Shown piece by piece: positions 9,165 to 22,218 of a DNA stretch of 64,000 nucleotides (the stretch's first letter is position 1; every line of letters begins with the position of its first letter). The translations under genes were made by a program, and so were the position numbers. The stretch covers positions 310,001 through 374,000 of the forward strand of contig NZ_QUNR01000001.1 in assembly GCF_003387535.1 (NCBI RefSeq), in the 5' to 3' direction. The notes beneath the pieces were generated by a model, which saw only the letters and a program-made list of their open reading frames with translations, searched no databases and was not told the origin of the DNA. The stretch comes from Paraperlucidibaca baekdonensis (GTDB taxonomy: Bacteria; Pseudomonadota; Gammaproteobacteria; Pseudomonadales; Moraxellaceae).

Positions 9165-9172
9165 GTGAAACA
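9157..9172. other. parS: parS-like ParB binding site 1
   Basis: TGTTCCACGTGAAACA matches the chromosomal parS consensus TGTTNCACGTGAAACA and its Pseudomonas variants. It overlaps the start region of dus. Identical copies lie at 11748-11763 and 12372-12387, and a parAB pair is in the same window. Confidence 0.93.
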
Positions 9173-9224
9173 CCTACAGAGACAGTGCGCTGGCTAGCAA
9201 AACAGCGTCACCGCATAATCCGAT

Positions 9225-12796
<3,572 letters not shown>

Positions 12797-12807
12797 GAAT
12801 TAGCGCA

Positions 12808-13920
12808 TTACAAGCGCATGGGCATAACAACGTATACCGCATTGGCTTGTTCTGAATCGTTATCACGAATTAATGCCGAGCTATTTGTATCGCCTAATAT
12901 TGCCTGCGTATAGGCACCATCTAATGCGTTCAACACATCAAGCATGTAACCAACATTGAAACCAATTTCTAGCGAGTTACCGCTGTATTCAACGGCAAGT
13001 TCCTCTTCGGCTTCTTCTTGGTCAGGGTTAGTAGCAAGAATTTTGAGCTGCTGATCATTGATCTGAAGACGCACACCACGAAACTTTTCATTGCATAAAA
13101 TAGCTGCACGCTGCAGCGCTGATTTCAGCTCTTCACGTCCGGCAACAAGCGTACGGTCGCCATTTTTTGGCAAAACACGCTCATAATCTGGAAAGCGGCC
13201 ATCGATTAGTTTCGATGTAAATGTGACGTTATCAACAGTGACGCGAATGTGATTAGAACCAAGCGTTAATGTCACCTCAGCTTCATCGTCCGCAAGCAAA
13301 CGCGAAAGCTCTTGCACACCTTTTCTTGGCACAATAACTTGGATTTTATCAGTTACTTGAGAAGATATCTCAGCATCACACATGGCCAGACGGTGACCAT
13401 CCGTTGACACCACACGGAGAGTATTTGGCGTAACCTCAAAGAGCATGCCATTGAGGTAATAGCGCACATCTTGCTGAGCCATAGCAAACGACGTTTTGTC
13501 GATCATTTGCTTCAACACACGCTGAGTAAGTGTAACGGTGTGCGCATCATTTAAGCTTTCATCAAGATTGGGAAAATCATTGGCCGGTAACGTGGTCAAC
13601 GTGAAGCGGCTTTTTCCAGATTTTAATAGCAGGCGATTGCCATCGAGCGATAAATCAACCTGAGCCATCGCAGGCAGAGCGCGACAGATGTCTAGAAGCT
13701 TACGGCAGGGCACCGTAATTTTTCCATCGCGTGACTCGTTTTCAAGGCTCTGTCGAGCTAGCAATTCCACTTCGAGATCGGTACCGGTCATTGCCATGTT
13801 GCCGCTATCGACAACGAGCAAAACGTTAGACAACACCTGAAGCGTTTGACGCTTCTCAACCACGCCAGACACTTGTTGCAATGGCTTTAATAATTGATCT
13901 CGTGACATCGACAATTTCAT
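12808..13920 (-). CDS. dnaN: DNA polymerase III beta sliding clamp
   Basis: The beta clamp encircles DNA and tethers polymerase III and many repair enzymes. The 370-residue protein has the family's three-domain repeat, beginning MKLSMSRDQLLKPLQQVSGVVEKRQTLQVLSNVL and ending with the conserved VVMPMRL. I choose the ATG at 13920. An ATG two codons upstream (13926) directly abuts the GGGAAG ribosome site, whereas 13920 sits at a proper 6-base spacing and gives the standard N-terminus. It lies between dnaA (17 bases upstream) and recF (11 bases downstream) in the same transcript. Confidence 0.98.
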   Translation of the reverse strand: MKLSMSRDQLLKPLQQVSGVVEKRQTLQVLSNVLLVVDSGNMAMTGTDLEVELLARQSLENESRDGKITVPCRKLLDICRALPAMAQVDLSLDGNRLLLKSGKSRFTLTTLPANDFPNLDESLNDAHTVTLTQRVLKQMIDKTSFAMAQQDVRYYLNGMLFEVTPNTLRVVSTDGHRLAMCDAEISSQVTDKIQVIVPRKGVQELSRLLADDEAEVTLTLGSNHIRVTVDNVTFTSKLIDGRFPDYERVLPKNGDRTLVAGREELKSALQRAAILCNEKFRGVRLQINDQQLKILATNPDQEEAEEELAVEYSGNSLEIGFNVGYMLDVLNALDGAYTQAILGDTNSSALIRDNDSEQANAVYVVMPMRL

Positions 13921-13937
13921 GGTCATCTTCCCAAAAC

Positions 13938-15299
13938 TTACGCCTGTAATTGGCGTAACAACGTAGAGTAATCTTCATTTAATTGCGCGTCAGCTTGTCG
14001 CAAATTCGCAATTCTATCGCAGGCATGGATCACTGTGCTGTGATCGCGCCCATCAAATGCCAAACCAATTTCAGGGTAGCTATTTCCCGTTAGCTCACGC
14101 GACAACGACATCGCCATTTGCCGAGGTCGAGCAAACGAGCGATTACGTTTCTTACCTTTAAGATCGCGTAATGAGATCCCAAAGTACTCAGACACAACGC
14201 GCTGAATATTCTCGATAGTAAACTGCTTGACGCGCAGAAGCAGCAGGTCTCGCAAGGCTTCTTTAACTAATTCTAAGGTCACTGGAGAGCCTTTGAAGCG
14301 CGCGTTAGCAATGACTTTATTTAGAGCACCCTCAAGCTCTCGCACGTTACCTTGTACGTGCTCAGCAATAAAGTGAGCAGACTCTAAGGGAACTTCAAAA
14401 CCGGCAGAATGAGCCTTCTTCAGTAAAATCGCGACGCGCGTCTCTTTGTCTGGCGGATCAACCTGGATAGACAAACCCCATGAAAACCGCGACTTCAAGC
14501 GATCATCCATACCCGAAATATCACGTGGGACACGGTCAGAAGTCATGATGATCTGACGGGAACCTTCAAGCAGGGAGTTAAAGGTGTGGAAAAACTCATC
14601 TTGCGTGCTTTCTTTCTTAGCGAAAAACTGAATATCGTCAATCAGCAACGCATCAAGCGATCGGTATAAGCGCTTGAAATCGGACATCATTGAACGCTGT
14701 AGAGCTTGGATAAAGTCACCTACAAAACGCTCGGAGGTAATGTACATAACACGAGCATTGGGGTTGCGCTTGAGCATTTCGTTGCCAACTGCGTGCATCA
14801 AATGCGTTTTGCCCAAACCCGTAGGGCCGTAGATAAACAATGGGTTCGAATGAGATGCCCCAGGATTATCGGCCGCTTGCAAACACCCAGCGTGGGCTAA
14901 TTGAGCGCCTTTACCAGAAACAAAATTATTAAATGTAAACAATGGGTTAAGGCTGCTTGGCGGACGCTCAATCGGTTCTTGAGGAGCAGCTGCAGCACGC
15001 AATGGACTAGGCGAATTGACACGGTTTGAACTGCTTTGACGGGGCGCGACATCATCGCGGCTACCGACACGGATAGTCACATTGTTGATTCGTCCCTCAC
15101 TGAGTTGTGCAACGATTTCACCAATACGAACAATAAATTTGTCATTGACGTGACGCACAAAAAAGGGGTTCGGTGCCAACAACGTTAAGTGCGTAGCAGA
15201 CTCTTCAACCTGCAACGGGCGGATCCACATCTGAAATAAATTCGACGGATACTCCTCTTGCAGACGTTGCAATGCCGACAACCAAAGCGACTCACTCAT
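13938..15299 (-). CDS. dnaA: Chromosomal replication initiator DnaA
   Basis: DnaA-ATP binds DnaA boxes, melts the origin and loads DnaB. The 453 residues show an N-terminal helicase-interaction domain (MSESLWLSALQRLQEE), a variable linker rich in Ser and Pro, the AAA+ domain with Walker A GPTGLGKTHLMHAVG and Walker B LLIDDIQFFAKK, and the C-terminal box-binding domain with GRDHSTVIHACDRI. Upstream in-frame starts would add residues foreign to the family, so the ATG at 15299 is taken. No strong ribosome site is present. DnaA boxes beginning 60 bases upstream (15359-15367 and others) suggest autorepression as well as origin function. Confidence 0.99.
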   Translation of the reverse strand: MSESLWLSALQRLQEEYPSNLFQMWIRPLQVEESATHLTLLAPNPFFVRHVNDKFIVRIGEIVAQLSEGRINNVTIRVGSRDDVAPRQSSSNRVNSPSPLRAAAAPQEPIERPPSSLNPLFTFNNFVSGKGAQLAHAGCLQAADNPGASHSNPLFIYGPTGLGKTHLMHAVGNEMLKRNPNARVMYITSERFVGDFIQALQRSMMSDFKRLYRSLDALLIDDIQFFAKKESTQDEFFHTFNSLLEGSRQIIMTSDRVPRDISGMDDRLKSRFSWGLSIQVDPPDKETRVAILLKKAHSAGFEVPLESAHFIAEHVQGNVRELEGALNKVIANARFKGSPVTLELVKEALRDLLLLRVKQFTIENIQRVVSEYFGISLRDLKGKKRNRSFARPRQMAMSLSRELTGNSYPEIGLAFDGRDHSTVIHACDRIANLRQADAQLNEDYSTLLRQLQA

Positions 15300-15686
15300 A
15301 AAACAATCCACAGACCAAACTTTGATTCTAACGATCTTTGCTAGTGCTGCAAAAGACTTTATCCACAAGATATCAGACTATGTAGATAACTCTGGTGAGA
15401 ACACCGACAAATTCATACGAATAGCTTGTGTTAAAGTTCAAAGTGCAAAGTTATCAACAATCATCCACAACTTATTAGTGCATTAGAAGAGCTATTTAGG
15501 TACAGCATTAGAGTAGTCATAGGTTACTGTTTTTATTAAAAATAAAGCGCTTATCCACAAAAAGTAACGGACACTATAAAAACAAACACTGCTCTTAAAA
15601 TCTAAATAAGTATTTATTTATGAGAAGAGCAACAAGCTCTGAACACAAAAGACACGTCAGAACATGCGAACAACGAAGCAAAAGCA
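15300..15686. other. oriC: Putative chromosomal replication origin (oriC)
   Basis: This AT-rich gap between divergent dnaA and rpmH has two perfect DnaA boxes TTATCCACA (15359-15367 and 15551-15559). It also has near matches TCATCCACA (15461-15469), TTATCAACA (15451-15459) and, on the other strand, TTATCTACA (15381-15389). The stretch 15520-15620 is especially AT-rich and could be the unwinding element. Placement between dnaA and rpmH is the known origin position in Pseudomonas. No protein-coding gene is evident here. GC skew and marker-frequency data would settle it. Confidence 0.8.
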
Positions 15687-15715
15687 TTGACAGACAACGC
15701 CTCCTTGCCTAGTAT
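15687..15715 (+). promoter_or_regulatory. Strong sigma70 promoter of rpmH-rnpA
   Basis: TTGACA (15687-15692), a 17-base spacer and TAGTAT (15710-15715) make a near-consensus promoter 48 bases before rpmH. A small GCCC-AACT-GGGC hairpin lies at 15729-15740 in the leader. Confidence 0.75.
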
Positions 15716-15763
15716 TCCGCTCCCTTGAGCCCAACTGGGCGCGTTGTTTAGCGGATTGCCATC

Positions 15764-15898
15764 ATGAAACGTACTTTTCAACCCAGCACTATCAAACAAA
15801 AACGTACACACGGCTTCCGTGCTCGTATGGCGACAAAGAACGGCCGTGCAGTCATTGCTCGTCGCCGTGCAAAAGGTCGTAAGCGTTTAACAGTCTGA
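15764..15898 (+). CDS. rpmH: 50S ribosomal protein L34
   Basis: A 44-residue, very basic protein that starts [20 protein letters not shown] and ends [12 protein letters not shown], diagnostic for L34 of the large ribosomal subunit. Its length equals the bacterial norm. It is preceded by a near-consensus promoter (15687-15715) and is followed after only five bases by rnpA. That order is nearly universal and co-expresses an abundant ribosomal protein with the scarce RNase P protein. Confidence 0.99.
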   Translation: MKRTFQPSTIKQKRTHGFRARMATKNGRAVIARRRAKGRKRLTV

Positions 15899-15903
15899 GC
15901 GAT

Positions 15904-16278
15904 GTGACCACTCAGCGCTTTACCAAAGACCAGCGTCTGCTAACACCAGCAGATTTCAAGCGAGTCATGGATGGCGCTGAATTTAAAGCACATCACAGCA
16001 ATTTTCTTTTGCTTGCCAAATCATCGGTTTTTCCCTCTGACCGAATTGGTTTCATCATTGCAAAGAAAAAAATCAAATTAGCGGTTGATCGAAACCGCGT
16101 GAAACGCTGTGTTCGCGATACATTTCGACGTCAACCAGCTGTAACGCAAGCACTTGATATCGTGTTTTTAGCAAAACCCGCCCTCGGTCTATTGTCTTCA
16201 CACGACCTACACAGTGAACTTGCCAAAGGCTTGCAACAACTCCATCGAAAATACGCCAACACACTAAGCGGACAGTAG
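15904..16278 (+). CDS. rnpA: Ribonuclease P protein component
   Basis: RnpA binds the catalytic RNA of RNase P and helps trim tRNA 5' leaders. The 124-residue protein begins [18 protein letters not shown] and contains the diagnostic basic helix [21 protein letters not shown] with the RNR motif. The start is GTG at 15904; the ATG two bases earlier is out of frame and reads straight into a stop. The rare start and lack of a clear ribosome site suit low expression relative to rpmH. Confidence 0.97.
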   Translation: MTTQRFTKDQRLLTPADFKRVMDGAEFKAHHSNFLLLAKSSVFPSDRIGFIIAKKKIKLAVDRNRVKRCVRDTFRRQPAVTQALDIVFLAKPALGLLSSHDLHSELAKGLQQLHRKYANTLSGQ

Positions 16279-16286
16279 GTAAGCGC

Positions 16287-16532
16287 ATGAAATGGCTGCT
16301 ACTCGTCCCGATCCGATTTTATCGTTATATCATCAGCCCATTGATACCGGCACGCTGTCGTTATTTACCAACTTGCTCGGCGTATGCCGAAGAAGCAGTC
16401 CAGCGATTTGGTTTTTTTCACGGTGGATTCTTAGCACTAAAACGGATATCGCGCTGTCATCCATTCGGTAAACACGGCTATGATCCCGTACCGAAAGACA
16501 TCACCCCTTCCGATCGTCAACAGGAATCGTGA
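16287..16532 (+). CDS. yidD: Membrane protein insertion efficiency factor YidD
   Basis: An 81-residue protein with the YidD fold signature: a hydrophobic N-terminus ([18 protein letters not shown]), then [31 protein letters not shown] and the ending GYDPVP. It aids YidC-dependent insertion of inner-membrane proteins. It lies 8 bases after rnpA and 2 bases before yidC, so the four genes form one transcript. Confidence 0.97.
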   Translation: MKWLLLVPIRFYRYIISPLIPARCRYLPTCSAYAEEAVQRFGFFHGGFLALKRISRCHPFGKHGYDPVPKDITPSDRQQES

Positions 16533-16534
16533 GT

Positions 16535-18259
16535 ATGGAACTCCGTCGCACCCTCATCATGGTGGCATTAGCCTCAGTCACGTATTTTTTGTTTTTATCT
16601 TGGCAACAGGACTATGGCACAAAGCCCACAACTGACGTGGTCCAAGAAAATGCCGAAACAACGAATAGCGTCGCGAACTCCGAGCTACCAACCGTTGCTA
16701 CACCGAGCGCGAATACCGACATTCCGACTGTACCTGCGGTACAAAAAGCGGTTTCTGCTAGTGATCTAGCGATGGATTCAGCGACATCACCAACCGTACG
16801 CGTAGTGACCGATGTGCTAGATATCACGATCGATCGCCAGGGCGGTGATGTGGTTCGTGTGGCATTACCGAAATATACGCAGACCGTTGAGGACAAAACG
16901 CCGTTTGTCTTGATGAACCAATCCAATGCGCTAACCTACATCGCTCAGAGCGGTTTAGTTGGCGTTGGTAACGGCAGTGGTCTGCAGGGGCTCGATGACC
17001 AAGCCAGTGGTCGCCCAATCTATGACGTGAAGCAGGGCCAATTTACATTAGCCGATGGCGAAGAATCCCTAAATGTCGTGTTATCAACACGTACATCGTC
17101 TGGACTGGTGGTCAACAAAGTTTTCACGTTTAAGCGCGGTGACTATCGCATAAGCGTTGCATACGACGTGAAAAACACGAGCGACAAACCTTGGCAAGGT
17201 GTGATGTTTGGTCAAATCAAACGTGACAACAGCAAAGATCCAAGCAGCGACAACCACTCATTTGGCATGGTGACGTTCCTCGGTGGCGCGTGGTGGACTG
17301 CCGATAAAAACTACAACAAAGTGTCATTAAGCGATTTCGCCAGTGATGCCATGAGCCAACAAGTGACTGGTGGCTGGGTAGCAATGGTTCAGCATTATTT
17401 TGTCTCAGCATGGATTCCGCCAACACAGCAAATCAACCAAATCAGCACCCGAAAGAGTAGTAATGGCGCGGATAATTTTATTGGATTCACCACGAGTCCT
17501 TTGCTGGTGGCACCCGGTGGAGATGGACGTGTATCTGCGGATTTCTATGCCGGCCCGAAAATCCAAGACAGCTTGAAAGCTTTATCACCCGGTTTGGAGT
17601 TGACCGTTGACTACGGTTGGTTATGGCCGATCGCGCAATTCTTGTTTTGGTTGCTGAAATCGATCCATGGTTTCTTAGGAAATTGGGGCTGGTCGATTAT
17701 TGTATTGACCATTTTGGTTAAGGCCGCGTTTTTCAAATTGTCCGCAACGAGTTATCGCTCGATGGCCAATATGCGTCGCGTCATGCCTGAAATGCAGCGC
17801 ATGAAAGAGCAGTTTGGCGATGATCGTCAGAAAATGTCGCAAGCTATGATGGCCTTGTACAAAAAGGAAAAAATCAATCCACTCGGTGGTTGCTTGCCGA
17901 TCTTGGTGCAGATGCCAGTATTCATTGCACTGTACTGGACGCTGATGGAGTCGGTTGAACTACGCCACGCTGACTGGATCTTATGGATCAATGATTTGTC
18001 ATTGATGGATCCGTACTTCATCTTACCGTTGCTCATGGGTGTTTCTATGTTCGTGCAGCAGCAGCTGAATCCTGCGCCGCAAGACCCTATGCAGGCGAAG
18101 GTAATGAAGTTTATGCCTGTCGTTTTCACGATTTTCTTCTTGTGGTTCCCCGCCGGACTCGTGTTGTACTGGTTAATGAACAACTTGCTGTCGATTGCTC
18201 AGCAATGGGTTATTACACGAAATATCGAGAAGGCTGCGGCCCTTAAAACAGGTCATTAA
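16535..18259 (+). CDS. yidC: Membrane protein insertase YidC
   Basis: YidC inserts and folds inner-membrane proteins, alone or with SecYEG. The 574-residue protein has an N-terminal transmembrane anchor (MELRRTLIMVALASVTYFLF), a large periplasmic beta domain to about residue 345, then the five-helix insertase core. Core blocks include WPIAQFLFWLL, GNWGWSIIVLTILVKAAFF, the cytoplasmic MQRMKEQFGDDRQKMSQAMMALYKKEKINPLGGCLP and FPAGLVLYWLMNNLLSIAQQW. AGGAA lies eight bases before the ATG at 16535, better than the GTG six bases upstream that overlaps yidD. It is followed after six bases by mnmE. One expected client is AtpE, encoded in this window. Confidence 0.98.
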   Translation: MELRRTLIMVALASVTYFLFLSWQQDYGTKPTTDVVQENAETTNSVANSELPTVATPSANTDIPTVPAVQKAVSASDLAMDSATSPTVRVVTDVLDITIDRQGGDVVRVALPKYTQTVEDKTPFVLMNQSNALTYIAQSGLVGVGNGSGLQGLDDQASGRPIYDVKQGQFTLADGEESLNVVLSTRTSSGLVVNKVFTFKRGDYRISVAYDVKNTSDKPWQGVMFGQIKRDNSKDPSSDNHSFGMVTFLGGAWWTADKNYNKVSLSDFASDAMSQQVTGGWVAMVQHYFVSAWIPPTQQINQISTRKSSNGADNFIGFTTSPLLVAPGGDGRVSADFYAGPKIQDSLKALSPGLELTVDYGWLWPIAQFLFWLLKSIHGFLGNWGWSIIVLTILVKAAFFKLSATSYRSMANMRRVMPEMQRMKEQFGDDRQKMSQAMMALYKKEKINPLGGCLPILVQMPVFIALYWTLMESVELRHADWILWINDLSLMDPYFILPLLMGVSMFVQQQLNPAPQDPMQAKVMKFMPVVFTIFFLWFPAGLVLYWLMNNLLSIAQQWVITRNIEKAAALKTGH

Positions 18260-18265
18260 CCATTC

Positions 18266-19645
18266 ATGGCGATGATCACGGATACGATCGCCGCCATTGC
18301 GACACCACCTGGCCGAGGTGGTGTCGGTATCATTCGCTTATCTGGCCCTGATGCGCAACGCATTGGTCGTGAAATGAGCAATCGTGTTGATCAGTCTGTG
18401 CTTGTGCCACGACAAGCCGTATTCACGTCGTTTTTTGATAGTCAGCAACAGGTCCTAGACGAAGGCTTGTTGCTGTATTTTCAAGCGCCACATTCCTTTA
18501 CCGGTGAGCATGTCGTTGAGCTACAGGGTCATGGTGGCCCAGTTATTTTGGCGCTAATGCTGCAAGAAGTGATGCGACGTGGCGCACGCCTAGCGCGTCC
18601 TGGTGAATTTTCCGAACGCGCCTTTCTCAACGACAAACTGGACTTAGCGCAAGCTGAAGCCATTGCCGATTTGATCGAAGCCGGTTCAGAGGCCGCGGCA
18701 CGTGCTGCTGTGCAAACACTTCAAGGCGCATTTTCACAGCGCGTTGATGAATTATTAGAAGCACTAATCCATGTGCGCTTATTTATTGAAGCCGCCATCG
18801 ATTTTCCCGAAGAGGAAATCGACTTTCTTGCTGATGGCCAGATTCAACACCGTGTTGAAGGGCTTTTATCAACGCTTGATGGCGTTTTATCGCAAGCAAA
18901 ACAAGGCGTGATTCAAAGCGATGGCTTGCGCGTAGTCATTGCGGGGCGCCCAAACGCTGGCAAATCAAGTTTACTGAATGCTTTGGCTGGCCATGATGCG
19001 GCGATTGTTACCGATGTTGCTGGAACGACACGCGATGTCTTGCGTGAGTTAATTGAAATCGACGGTATGCCATTACACATCATCGATACGGCAGGCTTGC
19101 GCGATAGCACAGATGCGATTGAGCAAGAAGGCATTCGCCGTGCCAAACGCGAGGTTGATGGTGCGGATGCGGTTATCTGGGTCTGGGATAGCCGTGAAGA
19201 TTCCGCATCAATTGCAGATGAATTATCGCAGCAGTTTCCATCACGACCCAAAAGGCTTTGCGTGGTGCTCAATAAATGTGATGTCTCAGCAACAGCGTAT
19301 GGCCATCAGACAGTGCTGTGCGATGGCCGAGAATTAGACGCCATCGGCTTATCGGCCGCCACTCAGCAAGGGCTTGATGCACTTCGTGCGTATTTGAAAA
19401 ACATCGTCGGTTATCAGCCATTAGGAAGTGGGCACTTTTCAGCTCGCCGTCGCCATGTAGATGCACTAGAAAAGGCGAAAGCGCATATTGAACAGGCGCT
19501 TCATGCCCTTGTTGCGTTAAATGCTGGCGAACTAGCCGCAGAAGATTTACGGTTAGCGCAGAACAGTTTGTCTGAAATAACCGGTGCATTTAGTGCCGAT
19601 GACTTGCTAGGCCGGATTTTTTCGTCATTCTGTATTGGTAAGTAA
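18266..19645 (+). CDS. mnmE: tRNA modification GTPase MnmE
   Basis: MnmE and MnmG together install the (carboxymethyl)aminomethyl group on wobble uridine 34. The 459 residues start with the folate-binding domain ([22 protein letters not shown]). The GTPase domain follows with [22 protein letters not shown] and NKCD, and the helical C-terminus ends in the essential FCIGK motif. Its partner mnmG, often the next gene, is displaced here to 26034 by a cytochrome operon. No terminator is visible after the stop; a new promoter begins 24 bases downstream. Confidence 0.99.
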   Translation: MAMITDTIAAIATPPGRGGVGIIRLSGPDAQRIGREMSNRVDQSVLVPRQAVFTSFFDSQQQVLDEGLLLYFQAPHSFTGEHVVELQGHGGPVILALMLQEVMRRGARLARPGEFSERAFLNDKLDLAQAEAIADLIEAGSEAAARAAVQTLQGAFSQRVDELLEALIHVRLFIEAAIDFPEEEIDFLADGQIQHRVEGLLSTLDGVLSQAKQGVIQSDGLRVVIAGRPNAGKSSLLNALAGHDAAIVTDVAGTTRDVLRELIEIDGMPLHIIDTAGLRDSTDAIEQEGIRRAKREVDGADAVIWVWDSREDSASIADELSQQFPSRPKRLCVVLNKCDVSATAYGHQTVLCDGRELDAIGLSAATQQGLDALRAYLKNIVGYQPLGSGHFSARRRHVDALEKAKAHIEQALHALVALNAGELAAEDLRLAQNSLSEITGAFSADDLLGRIFSSFCIGK

Positions 19646-19669
19646 GCCGAAAGGCAAATAGAACAATAA

Positions 19670-19702
19670 TTGACCACCTGATTAAATGGTACTATAGTAC
19701 CA
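19670..19702 (+). promoter_or_regulatory. Promoter with perfect palindromic operator for the cytochrome operon
   Basis: TTGACC (19670-19675), a 17-base spacer and TATAGT (19693-19698) form a good sigma70 promoter. The -10 box sits at the centre of a perfect 16-bp palindrome, TGGTACTATAGTACCA (19687-19702). A dimeric repressor bound there would occlude RNA polymerase, so the operon downstream is probably inducible. I do not recognise the site as that of a named regulator, and none is encoded next to it. Confidence 0.65.
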
Positions 19703-19754
19703 ATCTGAGTGGCCGCAGGGCTTGTTAACGCATCATCGCTCGCCTGGAGTTTGT

Positions 19755-22208
19755 ATGAAAAAGAATAAAATTTTGTATGCCGCGCTATTTGGCGCTGGCG
19801 CGTTTGCGCTGTTTACGGTGGCAACATTGCCTCCCGCACCCCCCGCGGTCCCCCCTGTACCAGAGACAGTGGCCATTCCAGATGTCCCGGCACTCACGAT
19901 TTATGACATGCCAACAGGTAAAGTGAGTGTCAGCGATGAACCGTACTTATCAACTAATCGCAGCGTATCGCTAAGTGATCTGGCTGAGCGCAACCTCACC
20001 ACGGGTGTATACACCGGCACGCCGTATTGGAAAAAACGTGAACAATGGTTCAAAGATCATTACTACGACACCTTAGCGGCACGAAAAGTGTGGGCGCCTG
20101 GCACCGGTCCTGACACGCATGAGCGTGGCGATAAAGTTACCTGGACGTCGGAGCCTATTCCACAATATGTGCCGCCACCCTGCGATCAGCCGCAGCCAAC
20201 AGGCTACGATGCCGAAGGCTGCCGTTACGTAAATCAATTATTTAAAGATGTAGCGCTGACTGATCCGGCAAAAGCTCAGGCTATGCGCGATCAGGCGCGT
20301 CGCGGTCGTGATGTGTGGTTTAAAGGCACCTTTGGTAACCAAGACGAAAACTATTTATTGCAGTCTCGAGTTGTCGGTAAAGAAAACATGAATTATCCAT
20401 GGCTCGATACCCGGACACGCTCAGAGCGTTTTAGCAAATGGGGGCTTATTAATGACCCCGATTGTAGCGAAGGCGATGCCAGCACCAACTGGTATGACAA
20501 GTGCCAAGACCCACATTCATCGGGTGTTTTGGGCTACCGCAAATACTACGCCGACCCGATTAAAAACGAAGACGGCAAAGTCATCTATAACCCGCAAACA
20601 GCGGCTTATAGCCCCGATGAAATTAAACAAAACAAGCGTTTTGTTATTGGTCATCCTTGCGTGCAATGCCACGTCGGTTTTGATCCAACAAACCCCCCAG
20701 AAAACCCCAACGAACCGCGTTGGGAAAATTTAAGTGCCACCATCGGGAACCAACATATCGTTCAGCCCGATGCGTTTTTTCATGGCGTTCCTGAAAGTAG
20801 TCCGGCGCGTCAGGTCCTGAAGGGTGGCCGCCTTGGTACCATCGATACATCACTGGTGGCCTCTGACTGGATGCACAATCCAGGCACGCAAAACAACATC
20901 ATGGACTTTCAAAATAAACGTATTTTTGAACACGTGATGAAAGACCCTGTTACTGGCAAAATCAGTACAGCGAATACGCGTCATGTGCTGAAAGGGGCTG
21001 AAGACTCTGTCGGTGAACATCTCGCGTTGATCCGCGTTTACGTCAATATTGGCATGTGCACGGAAGAGTGTTGGACTCCTAATTTCCCGTACCCAGGACG
21101 TCTAATCGGTCGCGGCACTGAGCAAAGCCCAATGCGCATTATGCAATGTGCCGCTGAGTGCGACCCATGGAATTACGCCGATGCGAAAATGGATGATCTT
21201 GCCGCCTTTTTGATCACGGGTGGACCAACCTATCTGATGGCATCGAGTGATAATGACGGCACGCCAGGCGCTGAGTTTATCGACACCAACGCGGTGCCGA
21301 AAGGCCGCCACGTGTTCGCTCAAGAGTGCGCCACATGTCACAGCACAAAAATGGCGCCAGCAAATATTCGCAACGATAAAGTCGCCTTGGGTAAGTTCTA
21401 TGAAGGCCATGTTTTTGGCAAAGAGGACTATTGGCAGCTTGAGTACAGCGAAGCACAACGTCGTGATCCGAAGTTTATCGCGCGTTATTTAAGCAAAGAC
21501 AGCAATGGAAAGTTGCGTCCAACACAATTTGTTAACGATGGCGTGTTCGGTCAAGACTGGTTAGGCAACGATGAGCGCACACCGTTCAATATCATCGGCA
21601 CAAACTTCTGCCGAGCACTGCATAACAATCACAACACAGGTCATATTTGGGAAGAATTTTCCTCAGAGACCTATAAAAACAGCCCATCGCCAGGCAGCGT
21701 GCCGCGCGTGTTGAACCGCATGATTCCGCTGATTGGCGGCATGAAAGTCGGTGAGCAGAAAGTCGAAGGCGGCCCCGGCTATATGCGCAATATATCCTTG
21801 CTGTCGGTATGGGCGACTGCGCCGTTTATGCACAACAATGCGATCGGTGAGGTCACCTATTTGCCAGATGGTTCGCCAGATTACACCGTGGCAGGGCGCA
21901 TCAAGCAGTTCGAAATGGCCTATGACGAGCTGATGACATCGGATAACCCGAAAGACGAGAAGCATCGTCCGGCAAAAACTTTGGTGACAACGGAAGATAC
22001 CAAGGTGACGGCGCGAGAAGACATGCAGGGTTGGCCAAAAATCCCTGTCCACAAGGGGACGCCAGTAGCCAATATTGCTTCGCAAAATCCGCACAAACCG
22101 CTGTTCATGGGCTGTGATGACCCTGTTGAAAACAAGGGCCATCAATTTGGTGTCGATTTAAGCGCAGAAGATAAATACGCCCTGCGAGAGTTCTTGAAAT
22201 TAATGTGA
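19755..22208 (+). CDS. Large diheme c-type cytochrome, MauG/RoxA-like
   Basis: An 817-residue exported protein with two haem c attachment motifs, CVQCH (residues 302-306) and CATCH (525-529). The N-terminus (MKKNKILYAALFGAGAFALF) is a signal peptide or uncleaved anchor, followed by a Pro-rich linker. The C-terminal third contains NFCRALHNNHNTGH and RNISLLSVWATAPFMHNN. The PFMHN stretch resembles the PFMH(N/D)G loop of bacterial diheme peroxidases and MauG. Two haems about 220 residues apart in a large protein recall rubber oxygenase RoxA and the fatty-acid 10S-dioxygenase of Pseudomonas. I infer a periplasmic oxygenase or peroxidase; the substrate is unknown. An in-frame ATG at 19722 is less likely than 19755, which has CTGGAG before it. 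It is the first gene of a five-gene operon. Confidence 0.85.
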   Translation: MKKNKILYAALFGAGAFALFTVATLPPAPPAVPPVPETVAIPDVPALTIYDMPTGKVSVSDEPYLSTNRSVSLSDLAERNLTTGVYTGTPYWKKREQWFKDHYYDTLAARKVWAPGTGPDTHERGDKVTWTSEPIPQYVPPPCDQPQPTGYDAEGCRYVNQLFKDVALTDPAKAQAMRDQARRGRDVWFKGTFGNQDENYLLQSRVVGKENMNYPWLDTRTRSERFSKWGLINDPDCSEGDASTNWYDKCQDPHSSGVLGYRKYYADPIKNEDGKVIYNPQTAAYSPDEIKQNKRFVIGHPCVQCHVGFDPTNPPENPNEPRWENLSATIGNQHIVQPDAFFHGVPESSPARQVLKGGRLGTIDTSLVASDWMHNPGTQNNIMDFQNKRIFEHVMKDPVTGKISTANTRHVLKGAEDSVGEHLALIRVYVNIGMCTEECWTPNFPYPGRLIGRGTEQSPMRIMQCAAECDPWNYADAKMDDLAAFLITGGPTYLMASSDNDGTPGAEFIDTNAVPKGRHVFAQECATCHSTKMAPANIRNDKVALGKFYEGHVFGKEDYWQLEYSEAQRRDPKFIARYLSKDSNGKLRPTQFVNDGVFGQDWLGNDERTPFNIIGTNFCRALHNNHNTGHIWEEFSSETYKNSPSPGSVPRVLNRMIPLIGGMKVGEQKVEGGPGYMRNISLLSVWATAPFMHNNAIGEVTYLPDGSPDYTVAGRIKQFEMAYDELMTSDNPKDEKHRPAKTLVTTEDTKVTAREDMQGWPKIPVHKGTPVANIASQNPHKPLFMGCDDPVENKGHQFGVDLSAEDKYALREFLKLM

Positions 22209-22218
22209 GGCGCGGCTA

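Noticed and set aside
21663..22145. A 160-codon open frame on the minus strand
   Set aside because: It lies wholly inside the large diheme cytochrome gene in the opposite direction and has no recognisable motif.
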